Shown piece by piece: positions 1 through 8,990 of a DNA stretch of 64,000 bases. Positions within the stretch are counted from its first letter, which is position 1, and the number at the start of each line of letters is the position of its first letter. The notes under the pieces are model-generated. The model was not told the origin of the DNA and ran no database searches. It saw only the letters and a program-made list of their open reading frames with translations. This DNA comes from an uncultured Rhodospirillales bacterium. Lineage in GTDB: Bacteria > Pseudomonadota > Alphaproteobacteria > ATCC43930 > CGMCC-115725. Made by a program: the position numbers and the translations under genes. The DNA is taken from the NCBI GenBank assembly GCA_903828515.1, contig CAIKMD010000007.1:1458706-1522705 (forward strand). Direction: 5' to 3'.

Positions 1-1229
1 AGCGCGTCGGGGTGCATTTTGTGGGCACCGGCGAGTTCCTTCATGAGATGCGCCTTGTCGGGGCTGCCGACGATGATGGTGGCACCCTCGGCGATATAGG
101 TTCGCGCGCCGCCGAGATGATCCATGTGGTGATGCGTCATCACCAGATAGCGGATCGGCTTGCCGGGGAACTTCGCTTTGGCGGCATCGATGGTCCAGCG
201 CGACTGCGCCTCGTTCTGCGGCGCGTCGAACACGACGAGATAAGTCTTCATCGCGACGACGAGGCTGTTATGCGAGCGGCCCAGCGCCTGAAACACGTTG
301 GGCGCGAGATCGGCCTGCTTCATGACGATGCCGCCGGAAGCATTCTTTTCTTCCTGCAGATCGTCGTAGCGGCCGAAATTGACGCTCACGAGCACGGCCT
401 GCCATGGCACGTCGCCGTTCGCCGGCGGCTTGGCCGCCTGTTTGGTCGCATCGCTGACCGTGAAGGCCTGTGCCGGCAAGGCTGGGTTCACGGCGATGTC
501 GGTGTAGGTCACGTCGAGCTTGGCGAGACCGCTGAATTTCCACGACAGCGACGTCGCGATCTTCGCGGCGCCGGCGGGCTTCCAGTCGGCAAGCCACAGA
601 TCATAAACGCCGTCGCCATGGATCACGTCGTCCTCGACGGTGCGGATACCGGCGGGCAGCTTGGTCTTCGGGTCGAACATGATCAGGAACTTCGATCCGC
701 CGTCGTTGAACGCGACCGCCGGATAGGTTTTGCCGCCGGCCTTCTGGTTGGCGGCCGAACTCACGTTCTGCGGCTGGCCGAGCGCCTTCAGGAGCAGTAC
801 CGGCGAGGCGCGTTCCTGTTCGCGCAGTTCGAAGGCCAGTCGGTTCGGCGACATCGGCCGGTCGCCCTTGTCGTTGATCACCGCGCCCCAGCTCGGTCCG
901 ACGATGTCGCTATAGGTCTCGTCGCCGGGGAAGGGATAATCCATCTTGTGCTGATGATCGGTACGCGACATTCCCTGCGACAGGTCCCAGGCAATGGCGA
1001 GCGTCGAGGTGCCGAGCGGGCGCGGCTCGCCGCCGGCGACATAGCTCTGCTCGGGTTCCCAGTGTTTGGCGGTCGCCTTGAGCGACAGGGTCTTGAGATT
1101 GCCGAGCGCGTCGGCTCCGCCCATCGCGGCGACCGCGTCCTTGATCCGCTGGTTCGGCGATTGCGCCTGAACCGGTTGCGCGGCGATGGCGAAGAATAAG
1201 AGTGTCGCGAGAACGAACACGCGCTTCAT
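1..1229 (-). CDS. MBL-fold metallo-hydrolase, secreted, 3' end cut by window
   Basis: The reverse strand reads from an ATG at 1229 to the window edge without a stop, so the C-terminus is missing. The protein opens with a signal peptide (MKRVFVLATLLFFAIAAQ, then VQAQ), so it is probably periplasmic. After about 260 residues of non-catalytic sequence comes HHHMDHLG (bases about 111-133), the HxHxDH zinc motif of the metallo-beta-lactamase superfamily, followed by an IIVGSPDKAH stretch. The long N-terminal region resembles the beta-sandwich part seen in other secreted MBL proteins. The substrate cannot be inferred. Family call firm, function unknown. Confidence 0.85.
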   Translation of the reverse strand, partial: MKRVFVLATLLFFAIAAQPVQAQSPNQRIKDAVAAMGGADALGNLKTLSLKATAKHWEPEQSYVAGGEPRPLGTSTLAIAWDLSQGMSRTDHQHKMDYPFPGDETYSDIVGPSWGAVINDKGDRPMSPNRLAFELREQERASPVLLLKALGQPQNVSSAANQKAGGKTYPAVAFNDGGSKFLIMFDPKTKLPAGIRTVEDDVIHGDGVYDLWLADWKPAGAAKIATSLSWKFSGLAKLDVTYTDIAVNPALPAQAFTVSDATKQAAKPPANGDVPWQAVLVSVNFGRYDDLQEEKNASGGIVMKQADLAPNVFQALGRSHNSLVVAMKTYLVVFDAPQNEAQSRWTIDAAKAKFPGKPIRYLVMTHHHMDHLGGARTYIAEGATIIVGSPDKAHLMKELAGAHKMHPDA

Positions 1230-1339
1230 GGTCGAGCCTCCCCTGTGGTCGAGTCTTATTTTTCCCGACTTTATCGGAGCAGGCGGTTTATCGGTCGTAA
1301 CGATGGCGTGATGGTAGGTTTACGAGCATGCGGCGAAGG

Positions 1340-1475
1340 CCCCTCTCCGCGCTTGCGGGGAGAGGGAGGGTGAGGTGTGCATCAGCTTGTGCGATCACGC
1401 TTGTGGTCGCGACCGACCTCATCCGCTCGCGTGCGCTCGCACCTTCTCCCCCCGCAAGCAGGAGGAGAAGGTTGT
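1340..1475. repeat. Intergenic palindromic repeat element
   Basis: Two GC-rich inverted arms lie in the gap between convergent-free ends of the MBL and molybdopterin genes. The first arm (1342-1366) folds as CCTCTCC against GGAGAGG around CGCTTGCG. The second (about 1440-1470) has CCTTCTCC against GGAGAAGG around CGCAAGC. Seventeen bases of the first arm recur at 29710-29726. This looks like a dispersed bacterial intergenic repeat that could also act as a terminator. It contains no plausible gene. Confidence 0.7.
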
Positions 1476-1491
1476 TTTTGAGCGAACGTCT

Positions 1492-3771
1492 TTACGCCTG
1501 CGATCCCTTGATCTGCGCCGGGGTGAAGGGCGCGCGGCGCAGGCGGATGCCGGTGGCGTCGAAGATCGCGTTGGCGATGGCGCCGGCGACCGGGCGCGAC
1601 GAGGGCTCGCCCGCGCCGGTCGGCGGAATCTCCGGATGATCCAGCAGCACGATGTCGATCTTCTCGGGCGCCTCGGTGATGTCGAGGATGGGATAGGTCT
1701 CCCAATCGACGCTGGTCACCTTCTGGCGGTCGAAGCGGACTTCCTCGTGAAGGGCGCGGCTGGTGCCCTGGACGATATTGCCCTCGATGGTGTTGTGCAG
1801 CAGGGCCGGGTTGACGATGCAGCCGCAGTCATGCGCGACCGCGAAGCGCTTGGCGCGGACCTTGCCGGTGCGGCGATCGACCTCGACCTCGGCCGCGACC
1901 ACGACGATCGTGTTGAGCCGCTTGGTATAGGCAATGCCGCGTCCGGTTTGGATATCGGCCTTGGCGTCGCCGCGCGGACCGGAGACCCGCGTGTCCCAGC
2001 CGAACTTGTCGGCGGCCGCTTTCACCGCCGCCGCGTCGCGTCCCGTCAGATGCTTGAGGCGGAATTCGACCGCGTCGGTATTGGCCGCGAGCGCCAGTTC
2101 GTCGATGAAGCTTTCGCTGGCGAAATGGATTTGCGGCCCCACCGGATCGCGCAGATGCGAGGTGCGCAGCGGCGAGACGCGGTCGAGCAGCGGCGGGATC
2201 GTCTCCCACGCCATCAGCCGGTTCGGAACGTCATAGGAATCATCCGGCGTGCCGAAGGAGTCGGTCGGTTTCAGCGCGATGCCCATCTGCTGGCCGACGA
2301 GCGAATCCGCCGGATTGGATTCGTTGCTGTCGACCTCGAGCCGGGAGAAACCCTTGCTCTCGAACTGATAGGCGATGATCTTGCCGTTGGCATCGAGCCC
2401 GGCGCGCGCGTGATGCACGGAAGCCGGACCCTTGGCGTTCCACGCGATGCCTTCGGCGCGCATGCCCTGAAGCCGCACCGGCTTCCCGACGGCTTGCGCG
2501 ATGAAGGCTGCTTCGAGCGCGGCGTCGCCGGCATCGTTGCGGCCATAGGAGCCGGGACCGGTCATCCAGATGGCGTGGACGTTCTCCGGCGGCACGCCGA
2601 GCAAGGCGGCGACGCCGGCTTGCGCGTAATGCGGCTTTTGCGAGCCGGTCCAGATCGTGACCTTGCCGTTCTTGATCTCGCAGACGGCGCAGGCCGAGCC
2701 CATGCTGGCATGCGATTGGAACGGCCATTCATAATCGGCGGTCACGACTTTGACGGCATCTTTCATGCCGTCGTCGACCGAACCCTTTTTGGTTCCCTCG
2801 ACCACGCGTTTGCGCACCGGCGCTTGGCGGATGTAGTCGTAGATCGCACCCGGTTCGGGAAAGGCGGGCGCGGGTTGCGTCCAACTCGCCTTCAATTGCT
2901 GCGCGGCGCGAATGGCGTTCCACTCCTTCGGCGCGATGACGGCGAGAAAACCGTTCTTCTGCACCACGCGCGCGCCGGGAATGCTCTTGATCGAGGCTTC
3001 GTCGACCGAAACGAGCGTGGCGCCCGCCACGGGCGGACGAATGACGCGGGCATGGACCATGCCGGGCACGCGCACATCGGTGACGTAGACGGGCTTGGCG
3101 AACACCTTGGCGACGACGTCGCGCCGCTTCGGCGCGGTGCCGACGACTTTATAGTCGGCCGGCTTCTTGAGCGGTGCGCCGCCATCGACGTCGAGATCGT
3201 TGCCGATCTTGCCGTTCCATTTCATCGCGACGTTGAAGAACTTGCCGCCGATGAGCTTGGCATAGGTGATCTTCTTGCCGGGCGCGTCGGTGACGAAGAC
3301 GGTGCCGTTGGCGACGCTGAGTTTGTCGGCCGGAACCTTGAGGCGTTCGCTCGCGAGGTTGACGAGGAAGCGACGCGCCTCGGCGGCGGCATGGCGCATC
3401 GGCTTGCCGCCCCAGGTGATGCCGAAGCTGCCGCTGGCGCCGCCTTGGTTGATGGTGAGCGCGCTGTCGCCCATGACCACCGCGACGCGATCGGCGGGAA
3501 GGTCGAGTTCCTCCGCGACGATCTGCGCGATGCCGACATCGGTGCCCTGGCCGCCGTCGATCTTGCCGAAGAAGACGGTGACCGAACCGTCGCGGTGAAC
3601 CGCGAGATAGGAATCGAGCTGGGTCGGATCGAGCGGCTTCGGCACGATCGCGGCGGTCGCTGCTTCGGCCAATGCCACCGGCGCCGAGAAACTGATGACG
3701 AGGGCGCCGGCGCTTTTGAGGATGCCGCGGCGGGTGAGGTCGGATTTGAGGATGTTGGTGATTGCGTTCAT
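1492..3771 (-). CDS. Molybdopterin-binding subunit, xanthine dehydrogenase family (IorB-like)
   Basis: A 759-residue large subunit of a molybdenum hydroxylase of the isoquinoline 1-oxidoreductase beta type. These enzymes hydroxylate aldehydes or N-heteroaromatics with water as oxygen donor. The ATG at 3771 was chosen because it is followed by a Tat-type leader (DLTRRGILKSAG, twin Arg at 14-15), so export of the folded complex is expected. Near the C-terminus, TGAGEPSSRP holds the conserved active-site Glu (about residue 722). The start lies 11 bases after the stop of the [2Fe-2S] subunit upstream, giving a two-gene operon. No FAD subunit is present, as is usual for the IorAB type, which typically passes electrons to a cytochrome. 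Substrate unknown. Confidence 0.93.
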   Translation of the reverse strand: MNAITNILKSDLTRRGILKSAGALVISFSAPVALAEAATAAIVPKPLDPTQLDSYLAVHRDGSVTVFFGKIDGGQGTDVGIAQIVAEELDLPADRVAVVMGDSALTINQGGASGSFGITWGGKPMRHAAAEARRFLVNLASERLKVPADKLSVANGTVFVTDAPGKKITYAKLIGGKFFNVAMKWNGKIGNDLDVDGGAPLKKPADYKVVGTAPKRRDVVAKVFAKPVYVTDVRVPGMVHARVIRPPVAGATLVSVDEASIKSIPGARVVQKNGFLAVIAPKEWNAIRAAQQLKASWTQPAPAFPEPGAIYDYIRQAPVRKRVVEGTKKGSVDDGMKDAVKVVTADYEWPFQSHASMGSACAVCEIKNGKVTIWTGSQKPHYAQAGVAALLGVPPENVHAIWMTGPGSYGRNDAGDAALEAAFIAQAVGKPVRLQGMRAEGIAWNAKGPASVHHARAGLDANGKIIAYQFESKGFSRLEVDSNESNPADSLVGQQMGIALKPTDSFGTPDDSYDVPNRLMAWETIPPLLDRVSPLRTSHLRDPVGPQIHFASESFIDELALAANTDAVEFRLKHLTGRDAAAVKAAADKFGWDTRVSGPRGDAKADIQTGRGIAYTKRLNTIVVVAAEVEVDRRTGKVRAKRFAVAHDCGCIVNPALLHNTIEGNIVQGTSRALHEEVRFDRQKVTSVDWETYPILDITEAPEKIDIVLLDHPEIPPTGAGEPSSRPVAGAIANAIFDATGIRLRRAPFTPAQIKGSQA

Positions 3772-3782
3772 GTCAGCCTCCC

Positions 3783-4250
3783 TCACGCCATCGCCGCGGC
3801 GCGTTTGACCGCGCGGATGATCGCCATGTGGGTACCGCATCGACACTTGAGGCCCGAAAGCCCATCGCGGATCTGCTGGTCGCTTGGATGCGGATTGGAT
3901 TTGAGCAGCGCCGCGGCGGTCATGATCCAGCCGTTGATGCAGTAGCCGCATTGCGGCACCTGTTCCTCGACATAGGCGGCCTGCAGCGGATGGGGATGCT
4001 CGGCCGTGCCGAGTCCGGCCAGCGTGGTGATCTTGGCGTCCTTCACCGCGGCGAGCGGCGTGACGCAGGAGCGGATGGCTTGTCCGTCGACATGAACGGT
4101 GAAGGCGCCGCATTGCGCGAGGCCGCAGCCGAAATGCGGATTGTCCATGCCGAGCTCGTCGCGCAAGGCATAGAGCAGCGGCATGTTGGGATCGTCGACG
4201 GCGATCGTGTGCTTCTTGCCGTCCACGGTGAGGTGGATTTGTGTCGTCAT
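3783..4250 (-). CDS. [2Fe-2S] subunit of the molybdenum hydroxylase (IorA-like)
   Basis: A 155-residue two-cluster iron-sulfur subunit that passes electrons from the molybdenum centre. The start at 4250 has a GGAGGG ribosome site and removes a non-conserved leader. The C-terminal cluster ligands are intact (C101, C104, C136, C138). The N-terminal plant-type cluster shows C42, C47 and C62, but the usual third Cys of CGxxxCGACTV is Phe50 (codon TTC, one base from TGC). The subunit has no Tat signal and would be exported with the large subunit. Whether the first cluster assembles normally is open. Confidence 0.92.
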   Translation of the reverse strand: MTTQIHLTVDGKKHTIAVDDPNMPLLYALRDELGMDNPHFGCGLAQCGAFTVHVDGQAIRSCVTPLAAVKDAKITTLAGLGTAEHPHPLQAAYVEEQVPQCGYCINGWIMTAAALLKSNPHPSDQQIRDGLSGLKCRCGTHMAIIRAVKRAAAMA

Positions 4251-4381
4251 GCCCGTTCCCTCCGAATGTATCGACGCGTTATTACCGGAGAGAATATGGC
4301 CAATCATCGCCCTCAAAAAGGGTGCTGAGGGCGGGCCGAAGCTGCGCTATAAGGGACCGGGGATCAACGACGGGCGCGATC

Positions 4382-5413
4382 ATGATGTGCGGGGCGAAAC
4401 GGAACCGGTATCGGTGTCTCGTTCTGTTTTGTTTGACGGCGTTTATGGTGTCGGCGTCGGTCGCTCGGGCCGCCGACCATGTCCGGATCGGCGTCGCCCA
4501 TACGACGGGTGCGTCGCCCAGCATCATCGCTAAAGAGAAAGCGATGTTCGCGGCCGAGGGGATCGACGCGGAACTGCTCTACTTCGAATCGGCCCAGCCG
4601 ATCGCTGTGGCGGTCGCCTCGGGCGATTGCGATTTCGGATCGACCGGCATGACCGCGGCGTTTTTCAATCTCGCCAGCCAGGGCACGCTGCGGATCGTTG
4701 GCGCCGGCACCTGGGAACATCCCGCTTTTCAGAGCGTCGGCCTGCTGGTCTCGAACCAGGCCTATGCCGGCGGCCTGCATGGCCTCAAGGATATCGGCGG
4801 GCATACTGTGGCAATCACGCAGCTCGGCTCGCCGCTGCAGTTCTTCGTCGTCGAGATCGCCGAGCATTTCCACATCGCGCCGAGCAGCGTCCGCTTCCTT
4901 CCTTTGCAATCGAACGGGAACGTCGCGTCGGCGATCACCGGCGGACAAGCGGACACGGCGATCCAAACCTCGGCGCCGATCTTCTCGATGGTGGCCAGGG
5001 GCGACGCCAAGCTGCTCGGCTGGATCAACGACGTGCTGCCGCCGCGACAGGGCGAGGTTCTGTTCGTGTCGACGAAGCTTGCCAACGAGCGGCCCGAAAC
5101 CGTCGCGCGCTTCATGGTGGCGATGCGCGCGGGTCAGGCCTATCTCCACGATGCCTTTGTCAATCCGAAGGGCGAACGGTTCGAGGGGCCGACGGCCGCC
5201 GATGACATCCGGATCATCAGTCAGGCACTCGGCCAGTCCGAGGCCGTGATCCGGCAGGGGATTCCGTATTTCGATCGGCAATCCCGCGTCGCGGTCGGCG
5301 ACCTCGCCTCGATCATGGCGTGGTATAAGTCGCAGAACATGCTGAAGTCGGACATCGAGGCGAAAGCACTCGTTGATATGCGCTACGCGATCACGATGCC
5401 CGAGAAAAAATAA
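4382..5413 (+). CDS. ABC transporter substrate-binding protein (NitT/TauT type)
   Basis: A 343-residue periplasmic binding protein of the SsuA/NMT1 class. The ATG at 4382 is followed by a signal peptide of about 30 residues ending in VARA. The mature start (DHVRIGVAHT) and phrases such as LASGDCDFGSTG-like (VASGDCDFGSTG) and QLGSPLQFFV fit the type 2 binding-protein fold. No permease or ATPase is directly adjacent, but a complete importer of the same class begins 2.7 kb downstream on the same strand. It could be an alternative receptor for that importer. The gene is divergent from the IorA gene and the 5' regions nearly abut. Ligand unknown. Confidence 0.85.
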   Translation: MMCGAKRNRYRCLVLFCLTAFMVSASVARAADHVRIGVAHTTGASPSIIAKEKAMFAAEGIDAELLYFESAQPIAVAVASGDCDFGSTGMTAAFFNLASQGTLRIVGAGTWEHPAFQSVGLLVSNQAYAGGLHGLKDIGGHTVAITQLGSPLQFFVVEIAEHFHIAPSSVRFLPLQSNGNVASAITGGQADTAIQTSAPIFSMVARGDAKLLGWINDVLPPRQGEVLFVSTKLANERPETVARFMVAMRAGQAYLHDAFVNPKGERFEGPTAADDIRIISQALGQSEAVIRQGIPYFDRQSRVAVGDLASIMAWYKSQNMLKSDIEAKALVDMRYAITMPEKK

Positions 5414-5430
5414 GGATCGATCGAAGCACC

Positions 5431-6246
5431 GTGCCCGTCGCTTTCCAGATCAAAGATGTCCCGTATCTCCATCATGCCGGCGAGGCTCTGCTGGCGCGGC
5501 TTTATATTCCTGAAGGGCGGGGGCCTTTTCCGGGCGTCGTCGAAGTGCATGGCGGCGCGTGGGGCAGTAACGACCGGCTGAGCAACACGGCGATCCACAC
5601 GAAGCTCGCCGAAAGCGGCGTCGTGGTCATGGCGATCGATTTTCGCCTCGCGCCGGTGAAATATCCCGCCGCGCTCGAAGACATCAATTACGCCGTGCGC
5701 TGGTTCAAGGCCCATGCGGGCGAACTTTCGATCAGGCCGGACCGCATCGGTGGTCTCGGTACGTCGAGCGGCGGGCATCAGTTGATGCTCTCGGCGCTAC
5801 GGCCGCGCGACCCGCGGTACTCGATCGTTCCGGGCGGCGCGGACGATGCGAGCCTTGCCTTCATCGCCTTGTGCTGGCCGATCGTCGATCCGCTCGCGCG
5901 CTATCGCATGGCGATCGCGACCGGGTTGGAGCGATTACAGGCAGCGCACGATCTCTGGTGGCCGGACGAGGCGGCGATGGCGGACGCCAATCCGCAACTC
6001 ATTCTGGAGCGTGGCGAGGCGGGGACATTGCCCCCTGTCTTGGTGATCCAGGGCACCAACGACGCCAACGTCACGCCCGACATGGCCGATCGTTTCGCCG
6101 CTGCGTACCGCAAGGCGGGCGGGATGCTCGATCTGAAAAAGTTCGACGGCGAACCGCATGCCTTCATCGGCCAGGACCCGGCGGCGCCGGCCGCCGTGGC
6201 CGCCCTCGACGCCATTGCGGGCTTCGTGAGGGCACACGCTTCCTGA
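5431..6246 (+). CDS. Alpha/beta hydrolase (acetyl esterase/lipase type)
   Basis: A 271-residue hydrolase of the BD-FAE/esterase class. HGGAW at 40-44 forms the oxyanion hole and GTSSG at 110-114 is the nucleophile elbow with Ser112. A late GTNDANVTP segment supplies the likely acid Asp and DGEPHAF the catalytic His. The start is GTG, 15 bases after the preceding stop, with a weak ribosome site. There is no signal peptide, so it is cytoplasmic. Its place between a binding protein and a ThDP enzyme suggests it hydrolyses an ester or amide in the same catabolic route; the substrate is not known. Confidence 0.86.
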   Translation: MPVAFQIKDVPYLHHAGEALLARLYIPEGRGPFPGVVEVHGGAWGSNDRLSNTAIHTKLAESGVVVMAIDFRLAPVKYPAALEDINYAVRWFKAHAGELSIRPDRIGGLGTSSGGHQLMLSALRPRDPRYSIVPGGADDASLAFIALCWPIVDPLARYRMAIATGLERLQAAHDLWWPDEAAMADANPQLILERGEAGTLPPVLVIQGTNDANVTPDMADRFAAAYRKAGGMLDLKKFDGEPHAFIGQDPAAPAAVAALDAIAGFVRAHAS

Positions 6247-6318
6247 GCTACGCGGCCCGTGCTAAATGTCCGGCAACGTGCAGCGCCGGCGAATGTCCGG
6301 CCATTGGGAGGATTGATC

Positions 6319-8136
6319 ATGACCACTCCGGATTCCGGTCGCGCCAACGAGCCGCAAGGCGTCGAACGGCCGCTTCCTTCCGAGGGCACCAGCGTCTGGG
6401 GCAGCGACGTTGCCGCCGACATGCTGCGCGCGCTCGACCTGCAATATGTCGCGCTCAATCCCGGCGCCTCCTATCGCGGCCTGCATGACAGCATCGTCAA
6501 CCGCCTCGGCAACGAGAATCCGCAAATGCTGCTCTGCCTGCATGAAGAAGCGGCGGTCGCGGTCGCGCATGGCTGGGCCAAGGTGACCGGCAAGCCGATG
6601 GGCGCGATCGTTCATTCGAATGTCGGTCTGCTGCACAGTTCGATGGCGGTGTTCAACGCGTGGATGGATCGCGTGCCGCTGATGCTGTTCGGCGCCACCG
6701 GCCCGGTGGATTCGCAAAAGCGCCGGCCGTGGATCGACTGGATTCACACGACCAAGGACCAGGCCGCGCTGATCCGCAATTTCATCAAATGGGACGATCA
6801 GCCCGGATCGGTCGCGGCGGTCCCTGAGTCGATGCTGCGCGCCAAGCAGATCTCGACCACCGCGCCGTGCGGTCCGACCTACATCTGCTTTGACGCCGAT
6901 TTGCAGGAACAGAAGCTCGAGAAGCTGCCGGCCCTGCCCGATGCGTCGCGCTATCCGACCCCCGCGCACATGGCACCGGGACAGGCGCAAGTCGAGGAGA
7001 TCGCCAAGCGGCTTTTTGAGGCCGAGCGGCCGCTCATTCTTATGGGCCGGTTCTCGCGCAGCCAACAAGGCTGGGACGAGCGCGTGGCGCTGGCCGAGGC
7101 GTTGGGCGCCGTGGTGCTGACGGAAACCAAACATGCCGGCGCGTTCCCGACCGAGCATGCGCTGATGGGCGCGCCGCCGCTCGGCATGTCCTCGCCGGTC
7201 GCTGATGATCTGATGCGCAAGGCCGACGTGATCATGTCGCTCGACTGGACCGATTTCGGCGGCTTCCTGATGAGCGGTTTCAAGAAGGAAAAGCCGGGCT
7301 CGTACATCATCCGCGTGTCGATGGACCAGTATTCGCATAACGGCTTCGGCATGGAATATCACGTCCTGCCGCCGTCCGATCTGTATGTCATGGCGGAAAC
7401 AGATCCGACGGTGACCGCGCTACTCGCGGCGGTGAAGAAACTCGGCGCGCGCAAGAAGCCGGCCTGGCCGGGCCGCACCAAGCCGGCGACGCCGCCGGTG
7501 CCGGGGCCCGATGCCTCGGGCATGATCCTGGTGCCGCAACTCGCGGCGGTGTTGCGCAAACTCGCCGCCGGCCGCAAGACCAGCCTGCTGCGTCAATCGC
7601 TCTCGTGGCACGGACATTTCTGGCCCGTGAACGATCCGCTCGATGTGATGGGCGCGGATGGCGGTGGCGGCGTCGGCTCGGGCCCTGGCACCTCGATCGG
7701 CATGGCGCTCGCGTTGAAGGGCAGCGGCCGGTTGCCGATCGCCGTGCTCGGCGACGGTGATTTCATGATGGGCAATCCGGCGCTGTGGACGGGCGCGCAT
7801 TATCAGATCCCGCTGCTGATCGTCGTGTGCAACAACCGCTCCTTCTATAACGACGAGGCGCATCAGGAACGCGTCGCCAAGGAACGCGACCGGCCGGTCG
7901 CCAATAAATGGATCGGCCAGGCGATCACAGGTCCCGACATCGATCTCGCCGGCATGGCGCGCGCGCAAGGTGCTGCCGGGTTCGGGCCGGTGTTGAAGCT
8001 CGAAGACTTGGAAGGGGTCCTCAAGGAGGCGATCGCCGCCGTCGACGCCGGCAAGATTGCTGTGGTCGATGTGCGGGTGGCCGGCGGCTACGGTGCGGGT
8101 GCCTCAGCCGAAGTGCCGCGCGGACAGAAGGACTGA
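6319..8136 (+). CDS. Thiamine diphosphate-dependent enzyme (acetolactate synthase/benzoylformate decarboxylase-like)
   Basis: A 605-residue ThDP enzyme with the three-domain layout of the decarboxylase/acetolactate synthase family. LHEEAA near residue 76 carries the Glu that activates ThDP. GDGDFMMG (about 478) to NN (505-506) is the cofactor-phosphate and Mg motif. The ATG at 6319 follows a GGGAGG ribosome site; an upstream GTG in frame lacks one. It is probably a 2-keto acid decarboxylase or carboligase acting in the cytoplasm. The neighbouring importer and FAA-hydrolase-family enzyme point to degradation of an imported organic acid. The exact reaction cannot be read from sequence. Confidence 0.87.
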   Translation: MTTPDSGRANEPQGVERPLPSEGTSVWGSDVAADMLRALDLQYVALNPGASYRGLHDSIVNRLGNENPQMLLCLHEEAAVAVAHGWAKVTGKPMGAIVHSNVGLLHSSMAVFNAWMDRVPLMLFGATGPVDSQKRRPWIDWIHTTKDQAALIRNFIKWDDQPGSVAAVPESMLRAKQISTTAPCGPTYICFDADLQEQKLEKLPALPDASRYPTPAHMAPGQAQVEEIAKRLFEAERPLILMGRFSRSQQGWDERVALAEALGAVVLTETKHAGAFPTEHALMGAPPLGMSSPVADDLMRKADVIMSLDWTDFGGFLMSGFKKEKPGSYIIRVSMDQYSHNGFGMEYHVLPPSDLYVMAETDPTVTALLAAVKKLGARKKPAWPGRTKPATPPVPGPDASGMILVPQLAAVLRKLAAGRKTSLLRQSLSWHGHFWPVNDPLDVMGADGGGGVGSGPGTSIGMALALKGSGRLPIAVLGDGDFMMGNPALWTGAHYQIPLLIVVCNNRSFYNDEAHQERVAKERDRPVANKWIGQAITGPDIDLAGMARAQGAAGFGPVLKLEDLEGVLKEAIAAVDAGKIAVVDVRVAGGYGAGASAEVPRGQKD

Positions 8137-8153
8137 CGGCGCGAGCGGCCGCG

Positions 8154-8978
8154 ATGTCTCCGGCCGCTGCTTCCGCTCTTGTCGTCGATGGCGTGACGAA
8201 GCGTTTCACGACGCCGGACGGCGCGTTGACGGCGCTCGAAGACGTCTCGTTCGCGGTCCGCCCCGGCGAATTTCTCGCCCTGATCGGTCCGTCGGGCTGC
8301 GGCAAGTCGACTCTCTTCAACATCATCGGCGGACTGACCGGCGGTTTCGAGGGGCAGGTGCGGGTCGACGGCGCGCCGATCGACGGCGCCCATCGCGCGA
8401 TCGGCATGGTGTTCCAGGAAGAGTCGACGTTTCCGTGGCGCACCACGCTCGACAATGTCGCCTTTCCGCTTGAAGTCGCTGGCATGGGCAAGACCGAGCG
8501 ATATGCGCGCGCGAAAAACCTGATCAAGCTGGTCGGCCTCGACGGTTTCGAGAACCGCTATCCGGCGGAATTGTCGGGCGGCATGCGTCAGCGCACCGCG
8601 CTCGCGCGCACGCTGGCCGCCGAGCCGCGCATTCTCCTGATGGACGAACCCTTCGCCGCGCTCGACGAGCAGACGCGGCTGCTCCTCGGCGACCGGCTGT
8701 TGCAGATCCAACAGGCGCTGAAGCAGACGACGCTGCTGATCACCCACAGCATCGCCGAGGCGGTCCAGCTTGCCGACCGCGTCGTGGTGATGACCTACCG
8801 GCCGGGGCGGGTGAAGCGCGTCTTCGATATCGACCTGCCGCGCCCGCGCAATTCCGAGATCGTCAGTTCGGCCGCATTCGGGCACTATGTCGCCCAGATA
8901 TGGAACGACCTCCGCGAGGAGGCGGCAAAAGGCCTGGACGAGAGCGAAGCCATCGCTCGCCGTACCGGCCAACATTAA
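8154..8978 (+). CDS. ABC importer ATP-binding protein (NitT/TauT type)
   Basis: A 274-residue ATPase of the SsuB/TauB/NrtD class. Walker A is GPSGCGKST at about 45-53, the signature LSGGMRQR begins near 140, Walker B ILLMDEP ends near 166, and the switch His lies in ITHSIAEAV. The ATG at 8154, 17 bases after the preceding stop, gives the canonical N-terminus; the frame stays open far upstream inside the ThDP gene and that part is not coding. It forms the motor of the importer encoded by the next three genes. Confidence 0.93.
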   Translation: MSPAAASALVVDGVTKRFTTPDGALTALEDVSFAVRPGEFLALIGPSGCGKSTLFNIIGGLTGGFEGQVRVDGAPIDGAHRAIGMVFQEESTFPWRTTLDNVAFPLEVAGMGKTERYARAKNLIKLVGLDGFENRYPAELSGGMRQRTALARTLAAEPRILLMDEPFAALDEQTRLLLGDRLLQIQQALKQTTLLITHSIAEAVQLADRVVVMTYRPGRVKRVFDIDLPRPRNSEIVSSAAFGHYVAQIWNDLREEAAKGLDESEAIARRTGQH

Positions 8979-8990
8979 AGGGAGGGTACG

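Noticed and set aside
1375-3945. A very long open frame on the forward strand opposite the molybdopterin subunit gene
   Set aside because: It is antisense to a gene with clear family motifs, is Arg/Asp-rich in a way typical of antisense reading of GC-rich genes, and has no recognisable domain.
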